Notes: a model not told the origin generated them from the letters alone. Shown: positions 21,804-33,720, counted from the first letter of the stretch. The stretch: 64,000 nucleotides of DNA from Cryptomeria japonica (GCF_030272615.1 NC_081414.1:817014396-817078395), one strand, 5' to 3'. Made by a program: numbers and translations.

Positions 21804-24800
21804 CTAGTCTACCACGTCATCCACCCCTCGATCTTGCTGATCAATATTTCGGGAAGGCAGGAAACACGCTAGAGGAGGAACATTCAACATAGCAGATGGA
21901 GCTATCACAAGATCCAAACAAGGGCTATGTTCATGTTCCAAGCCACATTGTTCTTGTCTAGGAGCTAGGATAAGTGCTTTAGAAAATTCGTTAGATAAAT
22001 GGTTATCAATATCAACAAATTCATATTCACTATCAAAAGCAAGAGAAGTAACATTTTCATCATGAATAACATTTTCATCTATATCATCATCAAGATTTAT
22101 AAAAATAGGATCTTTAACTCACACAGGATTAAAACCATCATGCATCTTATGTTTAGGAGATTTTGGCTCAATTTTTGGCTGAGGAGAAAATGGAAGAATA
22201 CTAGCTGAAGGTGTTTTTGGAGATTGCAAAGTTTGAGAAGCAGCTGCCTGAGCTCTAAGACAACGCTTTCGTCAGCGTTCACGTGCAAAACGATTTCGTC
22301 TAGTCTTAGTAGGAAGTGGAGAAGATTGAGGAGGAGGAATGTTCTCATCCTTATCACTTGGGTGTTTAGGTTGTGGTCTCTTAGGCTGGATAATAGGAGA
22401 AGAGGAAGGTCTCTTCTCTTTATAAAAGGAAGGAGGAGGAACTACTCCATATAAAGAAGGAATATTTGGTTTAGGAAGGAGACCAAGTCCATCATGATGA
22501 GGAGGTATAGGCCTACTTTTAGAAAGTTTATTAGACATAGACATAGTCACATCCATAGGAATGGGTTGGGAATCTTCTTGAGAAAAGACATTAGTTTTAT
22601 CTTTCAAAGGAAGAACTTCCTTCTCAAGAATGATAGGAATATCAAGTTTGGGTGTTCTAGGTTCACTTAGAGATAGGATCATATCTATTTTCCACTTTTG
22701 ATAAGATTTGAAAAGATGATCACTTCACAGAGGAAGAGATTGGAATTGTTTAGGCCAAAAATAATCAATAGGAATGCTAGAAGTTCTTTCAGATGGTTTA
22801 AAGAGACTATGATTGACAGTAACAACTTCACCATTATGGGGAAATTTCAAACATTTATGAATAGGAGAAGCAATAGCTTTCATGGAAGATAGCCAAGGAT
22901 AGCCTAGCTTCACACGAAATTGTTCGGATGAAGGAATAATAGAAAAGTTCACATCAAGGGATTTGTTATGGACCTCAATAGGTAATGTAATAGAACCAAT
23001 TGTAGGAGAAGAAAATGCATCAAATAATTTCACAATCACATCTGTTTTGTCATAGATCACTTGATTCAATTGTAAAGTAAAGAGAAATTCTTCAGTAATA
23101 ACATTAACCATGCAAGAAGAATCAATAAGCACTCCACGGCAAGGTGTATTCTTAACTTTTGCAACTATGTATAAAGGACCATTAGGTGCCCTAATAGTTT
23201 CACTAGAATCAAATGTGATGGAAGGTTCTTTAGGGTTTTCTTGCTGCTCTACAAAGTTAATCACATTTGGAGTCATAGACACAAGACCATCAGATGAGAA
23301 AGAGGAATCATTAGTCTCAATCACATTAGAGGTATGAGAAGGTAATGGATCAGTAAAAATCTTAAGATTTTGGTTAGGAGGAGCTACAGATGTGTTGCCT
23401 TTATCATTCATACCAGAAACAGAGATAGTATTATTATCAATCAAATCTTGAATTTTACCCTTTAAAGCAAAACATTTTTCAATATCATGCCCAAGTTGAC
23501 GATGAAAGTGACAAAAAGATTTGTTATCAAAATAGGGTGAATTAATCTTTTTAGGATCTATTTGCTTTATAGGAGGGAGAGTAAGCACATTTTGTTCCAA
23601 TAACTTATTCATAATACTATGCAATGATTCATTCAAAGGAGTAAACTTTCTCTCTTTCTTGAAAAACTTAGAAATAGGAGGCACACCTGATGCTGCATTC
23701 ACATTGTTGTTGATGATGTTTTCATTGAATTTAATGGACTCTCTGTTCGGTTTAAACTTCCCAAATGGTTGTTGACTACTATCACCCTTATCACTCGGAG
23801 CCATAGGATTTGCTTGTTCCATTTGATTCACAGTCAGTTGATAATTGTGAAGAGTTGCACACAACTGTTGGAAAGAAGTAAACTCAGAAAATAGAAGTTT
23901 TTCTCTAATATCTTTTTGTAAATTAGAAATAAAGATTCTTTGAATATCATTGTCAGGTACTGGAAAAGAAATTTGAGCACAAAAATGCTTATATCTACCA
24001 ATGAAATCAGTCACTTTTTCTTTAACACCTTGTTTACAATGCATTAAATCAATCAAAGTAACTTTAGGACTTATATTGTTTTGAAATTGTTGAATAAAAG
24101 CATTTGCAAGTTGTTGGAAAGAAGTAATAGAATAGGAAGGCAACGAGCAATACCATTGTAGAGCCTTATCTCTTAATGTTCTAGTAAACAGTTTCGCAAG
24201 CAACCTTTGGTCATGAGCAAAATCGGTACATACTGTTTGAAAGGTCTTAACATGTGTTAGAGGAGCACCTTTACCATTATAAAGCTCCAATTGTGGGATT
24301 TCAACATGCTTAGGTGGGATAGCTTGAACAATGTCAAGAGAAAGTGGGCTCGCAACATCAAATGTGGGCACACTAAACTTAGATTGATTCATAGAGGCAA
24401 TTTGTTGCTGTAAAGAAGAGACAGTTTGTGCAAGATTGTTAATGGTCGCTTCAGTCGAAGAATTCATATTAGACATGTTAGATTGTGATGGAGGTATTAT
24501 GTTATTGAAAGAAGGTATTGATTGAGAGTAAGGTAGCGGGACACTATGATGGTTAGTCATAGGAGATGATTGGAAACAAGGAACACTACCAGTAGGAATG
24601 GAATGGTTGGATGAATTGCCCCCTTGCGTCATGTTCATTTGTGGAGATGTAATAGGGACACTCATTGAAGGAATGAATGAAGAAATTGGATTGAATGAAG
24701 GAAGAGGGTTGATTGAAGAGGAAGGATTGCCCCCATGACTGGTGATCATAGATGGAATGTTTTGTATTGAAGTGGTCATTATGTTTGATGTGAAGGTAGG

Positions 24801-25253
24801 TATACTAGCAATAGAAGTTGTCAAAGGGATAGAATGATTGACTTGAGTAGGAGGTTGTGTATAACCTAAAGTTTTGGCACAACTCTTCATAGGCATTACA
24901 TTCAAATCCACGATGTGTGCAATACCACGCAAGATATCAATTCCATTCTTATCACTTTGAACCATGCGTTTTAGACCCTCAATTAATGAAAGAGCTTGAC
25001 TATCGGGATACTCATGAGACATCCATTGCTAAAAATCGTCAAATTGGTTATCCAATTTTGAAAGTTGTTCTTCAGAAACCTCATGGAGAGCTTCTTCATC
25101 ATTAAGAGGATTAGAGGAATTACCCGTGTCCTCGTTAAAAAGGCCATTCAAATTAGGTTCCATCTCCTCGGTAATTAAACCTCGGAAAGACTTAATTCTA
25201 AGGCTTCGTCTAACGGGAATAGTGTAAGTAGGGCTTATTGTTGTAAAACTCAT
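21804..25253 (-). pseudogene. Element 2 Gag-protease-extension polyprotein
   Basis: One frame of 1,150 codons with four internal stops (TAG 25029, TGA 22725, TGA 22272, TGA near 22118) and no frameshift. From the ATG at 25253: acidic N-terminus, a Ser/Pro/Asn-rich linker, and a short coiled coil (INNLAQTVSSLQQQIASM). The capsid core has RDKALQWYCSLPSYS (about residue 286 of the 25022 segment) and KEKVTDFIGRYKHF. Next is a CX2HX4HX4C knuckle in FCHFHRQLGHDIEKC (about 500), then a retropepsin-like domain with LIDSSCMVNVIT (about 627), where DSS replaces the usual DSG or DTG. After it comes GYPWLSSMKAI. The last 300 codons are Pro-rich with an Arg-rich patch (TRRNRFARER). The extension is unfamiliar. 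It is nearly intact, so it was probably functional recently. Confidence 0.9.
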
Positions 25254-26410
25254 GCACTAGAGAGGGAGAGAAGATTTTGAATTTAGAGGTAGCAAATTTC
25301 AATAAAATCAGCCAATCTCCTAGATTTAAGCTGTTAAATGCAATCACGACAATCTCTCAAAATTTCGGAAAAAATGTCAGGGACCGTGGCGAACGGAGTG
25401 CACACGGTCCTCGCAACTTTTTTCAAAATTTTTAGGGATGAAAGTTATGATGATTTTAAAGCTAATCTGAAAAAATTGAGTGATTTTATGATTTGTAGAT
25501 AGGCCAAACTAAAGCTGCAATCTCGAAATTGAACCCTACCAAGATTGTTGAAAAATGCAAAATTTGAATTTTGAAAAAGAGAGGGAAACTGAAATTTTGA
25601 ATTTTATGATTTTAGAAGGAATACTGAAAGCAATGCAAGCTTTGAAATTTAAAAGTCGACCCAATTTCATGCAAAATTCAATTTTGAAAGTGGAAATCAA
25701 AGTTGTTGCAATTAAACATTTAATTTCAAAAGTCACAAATTGCAAAAATTTGAATAAAGCACTGAAATTTCGAATGAATGCCAACACACTTTTCAGATTT
25801 AGGACAGTAAGAAACACAATTTTGACATAAAATTTCAATTTCAACAATTTTAGAATGATTAGAAGCCTTAATCCAAGCAATCACTAGACCAACTTTGACT
25901 TTAATTTTGAAAGTGTTATAATTGATAAAATCAGCCAAAATTCTGGATTTTAGCAGAAAAATACAATAAGATCTAGCTCCCAAAATTTTGAAAAAAATGT
26001 CGGGGACGATGGCGCTCGGGATGCACACGGTCCTCGCAACTTTTTTCAAAATTTTTAGGGATGAAAGATATTATGATTTTGTTGCGGAATCCAAAGTTAC
26101 AGCCGATTTGGAGATGTTTTGATCAGTGAAATTATCAGTCAAAGGTTGAATCAAGAGGATTTTAAAAATTAGGGTTTTGACACTTAACCACTTAATTTTC
26201 AAAATTAAAGCACCAATATGAATTGATAAGTTGCAATAGAAGGGTAGATCTGAAACAAGCATTAACAATTAAACATTTCACAAGTTCAATTACTAAAAAG
26301 AAAATTTAAGGTTTTTATGCAATTAACCTCTAAATTTGCAAAAAAACATGGAAATGTATTTAAGGAGTCCAATTTTTCAGATCTAATCATGAATAATCAG
26401 AATTAGGATG
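25254..26410 (-). other. Element 2 leader with internal direct repeat
   Basis: Long untranslated leader, AT-rich. A segment of about 90 bases around 25365-25455 recurs at 25980-26070, both with GCACACGGTCCTCGCAAC followed by TTTTTTCAAAATTTTTAGG. A related motif with GGCGCCCGG and CACACG lies in both LTRs (20165 and 26795). No gene is visible. Confidence 0.7.
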
Positions 26411-26428
26411 TTCACGTCGGGTTCACCA
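26411..26428 (-). promoter_or_regulatory. Primer-binding site of element 2
   Basis: Reads TGGTGAACCCGACGTGAA on the minus strand, three bases after the 5' LTR. It starts with TGG as expected for pairing to a tRNA CCA end. I cannot name the tRNA. Element E has almost the same site at 58001-58019. Confidence 0.75.
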
Positions 26429-26431
26429 AAA

Positions 26432-27695
26432 TGTAAAGCAGAAAATCGAACCCTAGGTGTTCCCCCCCACTCCAAGGAGAAAGGAGGTCACTAGGATTGA
26501 CGGTTTTCACTTAGGAGAGACTTTACATTCAAAAGAGGGGTTGAAACCCACAAGATCCAATCCCACACAATGCAAGATTGGATTCTAAATGAGTTTCAAG
26601 GGTTGTGACAGCAAGGCTACCCTCTTTTGTAAAGAATGTAGATAGAAGGATTGAGCTAGGAATGCATGTAAAGTGAGAAAGATTCACCTATAAACAGAGA
26701 TAGGAATATAGGATGAAGCTGTGGACCTAGAATTAGTAGTAAAATGTCGAGATGATTTTGTCCTGCAAATTTGAGCGAAATTTGACGGGACGATGGCGCC
26801 CGGCGTGCACACGGTCCTCCGAAAAATCCGCGAAACGAAGGGGGATCTGTTCGTCTCTGCTCAAGGATTCCAGATCTTCAATTACAGCCGCGTACCTGAA
26901 ACCTACACACAGAAAAGTGAGGACGATTGGGGGGTTAGGGATTAGGGGTTTGCCTTTAGGTCAAACCCCAGTTTTGGAATTAACCAAGAAATGAGAATGC
27001 TGTAAATGTAAATGTTTGTAATGTAAACAAGTACTGATACCTTGTTGTAAGAATGTTTGTATTCTTACATGCGAAGGTGTAAATGTTGTTGTATGTTGTA
27101 TGTTGTATGTGATCTCCTCTTCAATGGTTGAATCCTTGTCTTGAATGCAACACTTAGCCTTGAATGCAGACTTAGAATGCTCAATTGCTTGAAGGAATGC
27201 TTGAATGCTTGAATGCTTGAATGTTTGAGTGTTTTAATATCGCTTCCGCGTCTTGCACACATATGTCCTTCCTCCTCAAAATGGGAGAGGAAATGTAGTT
27301 TATATACTTGCCAATTAGGGTTGAAAGACTAATTTTTCTGACCTTGGGCCGACATAGCAACCTTATTTTCCAATTTGCAAAATTAAAGACCCGAAGCCCC
27401 ATAAGAGACCAGGCCCAAAATAGGGCTAGGGACCAGGGCATTGGGTGCCATGGTCTTGGTCTTGGGAGACCAGGGCATTTGGCGCCCTAGTCCTTAAGGA
27501 CCAGGGCATTGGGCGCCATGGTCCCACCTCCAGGGATAGCAGGGTGCAAGGAGGATCAGGCCAAGGTGCTAAAAAATGCAGTTTTTGATGTCATAAACAA
27601 GTTTCGGGGTCTCCATTCAGGTTCAGTGTTGCATCGCCATCGTGAAGACCCAAATGCAGTCAAAATTGCAAGTGTCACAATTTTAGGACGTTACA
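26432..27695 (-). repeat. 5' LTR of element 2
   Basis: 1,264 bp, TG...CA. It aligns with 19802-21059 over its whole length. It holds the same GGACCAGGGC-type units (27430-27530). Transcription would start within it and run leftward. Confidence 0.95.
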
Positions 27696-27700
27696 ACTCC

Positions 27701-28884
27701 ATAAAAGCAATCCTAATTGGAACAAATTTTAGTAAAATATGTGGAGGCTGAGGACACCCATAGACTCTGATCACAGTAAAGTTATCAAAAAAGAAAAAGT
27801 CCCCCTAGTTATGTGAAATAGACTAGTTTGGAACATACTGGTAAGGTCTCAAAACTCTCCTAACATTACTTGATAATCATTCCCTATTTATTCCTAGCAT
27901 TTCCATAATTGGAAAAACAATCCAATTTTCAAAGAAAAGGAAGGAAGAATGGGGAGAACTATTGTCCCCAACCTGGGTCCATCTTTGTATTGGCATGAAG
28001 ACACCCAATTATTTTTTGAAAATTTCTAATTCTTTATCCATGAACTCAACATTATAGAACAAGATTAAATGCAACAGCAATGAATAATGCTTGAATGTAG
28101 GGCTAGGTGCACCACTCTGAATTTCAACTAGAGCATTATGAATGCATTCAACCACATAGCCCACATAATCATAATCTTTGTTAACATTTGGGTGTTGAAT
28201 GTCCATAGCCATCATCAATAATTCAGCTGACACTGTTGAATCTCCATAAAAACCCAACACTCTGCATAATCCATAGATTGTACAATGCATATAATGGTGG
28301 AAATGTGTGATGTCAAATGGTGGTTCGAAACTATCTGGAATTATAACCGGTTTCCTTTTCACCCTAGGCATGCATCTGGGCATTGCATGCTTCTTGATAA
28401 CACCTTTGTATTAGTCATAATCCTCTACAATCCGCTCCAAATCTATATCTATTCATGCAACACCAGTAATCTGGAAAGCTTCAACAAAGCTAGCTTTGTT
28501 AATTGAAACTAGGGGAGACTGGTTCTTTCTTCTGATTACCCTAGATACTGGGCAATAGCATTTGGCCAACTCTTTGATCAAATCCACATCAACATACACA
28601 TCTGGCACAATCAACTTTACCATATTTAAATCCCAAGGGTTTGACATCGGGACACCCTTAACCATATTATTCCAAAAATAATGAAACAGAGCATAACCAA
28701 TCATATGAAGCGTGGTTGGGTTTTTGCATTAGCTCCATAAATATTTCCATCCCAAATTATTTGTATTCAAAGCAACGGAAGTCCCTGGCAGCAAATCTAC
28801 AAATTCTTCTTTGTATTTCTTAACTATCTTTTCCTTAGTGGCCATGGGCTTGGAACCTCCAGTTCCACTCGTCGCCTTGCTCAT
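27701..28884 (-). pseudogene. Long uncharacterised ORF, N-terminal part
   Basis: Starts at ATG 28884-28882 (MSKATSGTGGSKPMATKEK) and stays in one frame to 27701, broken only by stops (about 28729, 28453, 28399, 28009, 27880, 27830 and 27815). Readable parts: VDLLPGTSVALN, GYALFHYFWNNMVKG, PDVYVDVDLIKELAK, FEPPFDITHFHHYMH, YGLCRVLGFYGDST, and FFDNFTVIRVYGCPQPPH, ending LLKFVPIRIAFMEF at the element 2 insertion. Together with 17576-19801 it is about 1,135 codons. I do not recognise the family. It resembles the LTR-borne ORF of element 1 in layout, which suggests that it too came in a transposable element. Confidence 0.65.
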
Positions 28885-29840
28885 TTTAGCTACAGGAGAA
28901 AAACTTAACCAATTTTTTAAAATTTTCCCACACCCAACACTATGAATTCTCCAACATTGTTGCAGAGCTCAATTCACTGGATTACCTCAAAGATAGAATG
29001 CATTAATGTAATTATACACAATCTCAGCTCGATCATGCAATTTATGGTATTTGGGCACCGTCACTTCTCTCAAGTCTCATTAATTGCCACACTTGCATGA
29101 ACTAGCTATTGTGGCATTAATTCAAAGCTGAAGCACTCAAGTGAAATTTGAATTCATGCCCTTCTATTTGATTGGTGATTGTCATTCAAAACTTTTACAG
29201 ATCCCGACAAACAAGTCCATGTGTCAATCCCCATCTTTAATTGCACACTTGCAATCATTTATAACAATTTGGAAAGTAACCAACGAGTTAGCGACAATGC
29301 TACCAAATCCTCTTAATTGCAAGCTTGCAACCCCTTTTATGAATCCTCAAAGAATCTCGCGAGTGAGTGACAACCGTTGATCTTCATCAATCCCTTCAGT
29401 CGCAACCTCACAACAACATTTGTAATATTCTTTCTTTACCTGCGAGCTAGCAACCACTGCAAATCTAACAAAATAACTTATTTCATTGTAAGCTCACAAC
29501 TCAAAACTTAACTTGACTTAAACCCTTGCGATCCTATGACAACAAGACACTTAACCACCATCACATGCTCGCAACACTTTTTGACTTAAGACTTACAAAC
29601 GCAGCTGCGAGCATGCGATGACCACAAAATTAGACCAAAACTTACCTGTCGCCAGATCGCAACATAAAATGCTAAACAACTTCAAAACCTGCAAGCAAGC
29701 AAAAAAACCAACTAAGATGCGATACCAACCACATCGCATGATCGCAAATAAAAATGACTTAACCGCGAACACCTCGCGACCTTGTGATAACATAAAATCA
29801 CACCCAGTTGCAACCTCGTAACATAAAATGGTCAGTTTCA
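28885..29840. other. Gene-free stretch with hAT-island repeat words
   Basis: 28885-29030 is the upstream flank of the long ORF. From about 29030 the sequence shows words such as CTCGCGACC, GCGATGACC and CATAAAATGCTAA, the same family as 14640-15360 and 38250-38620. No gene is visible. Confidence 0.5.
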
Positions 29841-30011
29841 AACTGCCCTGCTGGTCAGGGAACTCCCTTCCTCGAGATCAATGACATCCAAGGAATATGT
29901 GGTTTACCCTGGGGATAGAGTGGCCTCTCCTAGTGCCATGGGTGCCATTTGGTAACGGCTCAACCAGCTAGTGAGGTCATCATGAAGAGTGCCTGTTGTC
30001 ATCATTGTCTC

Positions 30012-31468
30012 CTATATATATTTGGGTAACCCTAGCACATTTTGTCCTATCACATCTGACACCTTGTGCACCATGGAAGCCTCTACACTCGCCAAGGTCT
30101 CCACCCATGGTGGTATCATGGCTATCGTCACCCGAGGCTTCCCGAAACTAGGAACTGGTACCATGGTAACTACACTCACTGTCCTAAAGGACCGCGGCAC
30201 CGCCAACTGACAAGTCTTTGGTAAGCGGGCTGGTGTAAAGTGGACCTGCACCTCTGATGCTATAGTAGACCCTACTGTACCTACAGACTCCACTACCCCT
30301 TCTTCAGGCAACTGGTTGCCCCTTCTCCCTGTTAGTCAGAAACTCCCTCCGCTTACCTAGGAGGTGTCTTCGGATTCCTCCCTGCCACTGTCTGCATCCT
30401 TAGCCTCAGACTCTTCCATGTCAGACTCCGTATCAGACATGGCATCCCTCTTTCATTTTGTGTCCAAATGTGCCTCCGTGCCATGTGCTAAGATGTCTAA
30501 ATGTGACCAGTAGAATATGGGCGGCTGGTCTGGTGCAACACGGCCCTGTGGCTCCAATGGCTATGAGCCTAGGGTGATCTGTGTGCGAACTGCATCCAGG
30601 AATAATCCAATGGCATGATGCGGCATGTAGAACTTCTTGTATTGCAACATCATGAACTTGTCCATCCTATCCGCTATTAGTGACGCCCAATCGTATACCA
30701 CTCCATTGTGCAGCCCGTTCATCAGTACTATCTGTGCAATGGCTATGTCCGATGCGCAGGTGGCACCTGTGAGGTGACTCTTCACCACCAACAATAGGCA
30801 TCGCCATACTCCCTTGGCAAAAAATTATTTCTTCACTCCCCGACTCTTGCTTGCACTCTTGAGGCTATCTTTCTTGACTTGGGTAAGGTTATCGTGCAAC
30901 ATCAGCGGAGTAGTGTAGCACGATTCTCGAGGGATATTTTTTGGGAGGTGTCTATTTTCTTTCCTTTTATCCTTGGTATGCCAAATACCCTAGTGAACTC
31001 ATCTGTTGTGAATGACACTGTTATCCTTTGATGTTGATAATCAAATACCGACTGGTGGTGATGTCTGTCATAGCTGCCAATCATGGCACGCAAAACCACC
31101 TCAAAGTCCTTTATCAAAAAAATTGGCATTTGGACCGCCCAGTGTACTTGTGCCTGGCGAAGGCTTTTCTTTATTAAATCATCCTGAGGTGTCTTTGCCC
31201 ACAAGTTCCGACAGTCAATTCCATTCAAACCCTTGAACATAATATTATCTATCGTTATTTCATCTTTGTCCTTTATCGCCAAGGGTTTGGGACGATGCTT
31301 CTTGCTTTTTTGACTAGTGCTCATACCGAGACTACTTGCAATGCACACCCCAGATGGTAGAATCTGTTTGCCTGTGTCTGCACTAGTTCCTTTTTGCCCT
31401 GCCTGCAACTTGTCTTCTAATGGCTGCAACCACTTCCGCTAATCTGCTTTGTTCCTGTTTGTGTCCAT
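30012..31468 (-). pseudogene. Uncharacterised ORF downstream of element 3 pol (LTR ORF relative)
   Basis: Begins at ATG 31468-31466 (MDTNRNKAD), with a stop near 31439. The open stretch 30902-31429 contains DDLIKKSLRQAQVHWAVQMPIF, shown here only in part: SLRQAQVHWAVQMP, then IGSYDRHHHQSVFDY, ITVSFTTDEFTRVFGIP. After a frameshift, 30561-30794 has SHLTGATCASDIAIAQIV and VYDWASLIADRMDKF. The spacing from Tyr-Asp to Gly-Ile-Pro (33 residues) nearly equals that in the LTR ORF of element 1 (31), and YDWASLIADRMDKF parallels LDWGQVVAERLHEG. So I read it as a distant member of that family. It lies just after the homopurine tract of element 3 on the same strand, where the 3' LTR should be. Confidence 0.5.
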
Positions 31469-31559
31469 TAGTACATATTACTTCTTCAATTTTTCTTTTA
31501 TAACCCCTTTTTTTTCCCAAAATAAAACCGTCTACCGGTAACAACATAGACTCGTGCGA

Positions 31560-31862
31560 CTTGGTGCGTATGGGCTTGTGTTAGCCGCACATGGAGGCTG
31601 TGCAGGCTACTATGCAACTGCAGGCTATGGCTGCATGTTGTGTGGCTGTGGGCTATGATTGCGTGCTGTGCGGTTGCGGGCTGTGCGGGTGGGTGGTTTG
31701 TGCGGCTACGCATGGAGGCTATGCAGTTGTGTGGGTTTCCTTAGTGTTGTAGGGGTTTTATGGTGTGCGGTGGCCACCGCATGCTGGCATCCACCACCAA
31801 TGGCATACACCGCTAGTGGCCCCACCGCACGGTGGTGTCACCGTCAATGGTTCCACTATATG
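31560..31862. repeat. TG/GC-rich simple repeats
   Basis: Imperfect repeats of TGCGGCTG, GGCTATG and, further right, CACCGC/GGTGG words including CACCGCACGGTGG. They have a strong base bias unlike the AT-rich surroundings. Any reading frames here are low-complexity and not supported as genes. Confidence 0.6.
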
Positions 31863-31935
31863 ATGGGCCCACTTTCTTTTTCTTTTTTTCTTTTTTTTTT
31901 TAATTTTTTTTTTTTTTTAAATTTTTCTTTTCCAG
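31863..31935 (-). promoter_or_regulatory. Homopurine tract, probable polypurine tract of element 3
   Basis: 73 bases that are almost all A with some G on the minus strand, ending in AGAAAGTGGG. They lie 16 bases after the pol stop. It is longer than most polypurine tracts and may have expanded by slippage. Confidence 0.55.
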
Positions 31936-31950
31936 TTTTTTAAGCATTCA

Positions 31951-33060
31951 TCATGGTCCGGGCTCCCTTCGTTCGTGGTAGATTTTTAATTTTGACCCAT
32001 TGATGGCATCTGGTATCTCTTCCCCATCCAACATCCACAACTTAATTACCCCATTGGTATTGACCTCACATACCTTGAATGGTCCTAGCCAACGCACTTT
32101 GAATTTCCCAGGTTTGATTTCATTCCTTCCATTGAATTTCAATACCAACTGCCCAGAAGTAAACTTCATTCGCCAGAGATGCTTGTCGTGCCAAACCTTC
32201 CATCTTTGTTGGGCCGTCTCTGTCACCCATTGAGCCATCATCCTTCATTCGTCCAATTTGTTCAAAGCGTATAATCTCTCCCTTAGGCTTTCCATGTCAC
32301 CAAGTTGATTATCGATGGTGATTCAGAGACTCGACACCATGAATTCAACTGGCACCATGGCTTCTTGTCCATACATTAGTTGGAAGGGAGTCTGTCCAAT
32401 AGTTACCTTGTAAGTTGTTTGGTATACCCAAAGTACTGACGGTAGGCGCTCCTCCCAGTCATCCTTCTCCACTCCGCAAGACTTATATTTCAGCGACATT
32501 ATTATTTTATTGGTCGCCTCGGCCTACTCGTTCGCCCATGGATAGTAGGGGCTTGATAAGGAGTGGAAGATTTTAAACTCTGTTGTTAATAGTTGGATTA
32601 TGTGATTTACAAAATGGCCTCCTCTATCACTCGTAAGTTGGATTGGAATCCCATACTGCATAATGATGTGTTCATAGATGAATTTTGTTGTATTGACTGC
32701 CGAATTGTCGGGTAAGGCCCGTGCCTCCACCCACTTGGTCAAGTATTCTGTTGCCACTACAATGTATCTACATCATCGAGCTCTACTTGGTTTTAATGGT
32801 CCGATGAAATCCAATCCCCATCTCTCAAACAATTTCTGGGCATTCGATGGGTTGAGGGGCATAAAATCCCTTTTTAATGGTCGTCGGGCCCATTGGCATG
32901 TATCATAGCTTGTTACCCACTCCCTAGTGTCAATATGTAGTGTCGGCCACCACAGTCCTACCAATAGGACTTTCCTCACCATGGTGTCGGGCACCATGTG
33001 TCCACCTGCAGGCCCTTCATGTGCTTCCCTTAAGAGGCCCGAAATTTCCTCTTCTAGGAC
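31951..33060 (-). pseudogene. Element 3 integrase
   Basis: N-terminal zinc motif: His in LLREAHEGPAGGHMVPD (about 32997-33040) and SYDTCQWARRP (32887-32915), where the first Cys of the pair has become Tyr. Core: Asp in WGLDFIGPLKP (about 32800), Asp in TSDRGGHF (32612-32634), and Glu in AEATNK right after a TAG at 32524. The C-terminal domain has IKPGKFKVRWLGPFKV and ends near LKIYHERREPGP at 31951. Stops at 32773, 32524, about 32322 and about 32243. All pieces share one reading frame. Catalytic acids remain, but the zinc site and the frame are damaged. Confidence 0.9.
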
Positions 33061-33299
33061 GCATCGCCGTAGGATTTGACCGGGCCCCATTTTATACAAT
33101 AGGCCATTAATGAGTTGGAATGTCCTGCTCCTTAGTACCAATTTCCTTCTTTCTCCTGGTGACATCTCCTTTGGGAACTGTGATGTCAACAAATATTCCC
33201 CCACGCTTACGTACCAAGTAGGTAGAACCACGATGCGAAATAAGTGAGCATCTAGAAAATCTTCGTTCACTCCTTCGGTTGGTTCTCTTGACTGGATTC

Positions 33300-33720
33300 T
33301 TGACAGTTGGTCAGCTATCACATGGCTCTTCCCAGGTCTTACTATAATGTTGAATGTAAATTCTTGAAGTAATAGAAGCCACCGGCTGATTCATCCTTGG
33401 ATAATTGGCTTGTTTACTAGATACATTAAAGCCTAGTGATCCACATAAAATGTGAACAGGGTGGCAAGCAAGTAATGTCAAAATTTCTGGACGGAGTACA
33501 CCATCCCGAGGGCTTCCCTTTCTATGGTGCTATAATTTTTCTCTGCCTTCAATAGGAGTCTGCTTGCAAAGTAGACCGGGTGATCTAGCCCATGGTTGCC
33601 AACCTGCGCCAGTGTGGCCCCTAGGGCAAAGTTGGATGCGTCAACGTGTACGTGGAACTCTTTGTCCCAATCAGGATATGTTAGGATTGGCACACCCACC
33701 AACCGTGACTTTAGTTCTTG
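33300..33720 (-). pseudogene. Element 3 RNase H
   Basis: Degrades the RNA strand during reverse transcription. The first Asp is kept in FHVHVDASNFALGATLAQ (33608-33660), the Glu in STIEREALGMVYSVQKF, and the last Asp in VIADQLSRI at about 33310. Stops at 33478, about 33433 and about 33388 fall at positions where family members have Arg, Gln and Arg, which fits C-to-T changes. Unlike elements 1 and 4, this element keeps the catalytic Asp and carries no second RNase H. Confidence 0.85.

Larger units (their letters stand above)
19802..27695 (-). mobile_element. Element 2: complete gag-only LTR retrotransposon
   Basis: Minus-strand element of 7,894 bp with LTRs 26432-27695 (5') and 19802-21059 (3'), both TG...CA. 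The target duplication ACTCC is perfect (19797-19801 and 27696-27700). The primer-binding site is 26411-26428 and the polypurine tract 21061-21074. It has one long gag-protease-extension ORF and no reverse transcriptase, RNase H or integrase. The first 119 LTR positions differ at 3 sites, all G/A transitions, so it is the youngest element here. It inserted into the long uncharacterised ORF; removing it and one ACTCC restores a single frame (distance 7,899, divisible by 3). It must have moved with enzymes from another element, like described TR-GAG or LARD types. Confidence 0.95.
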
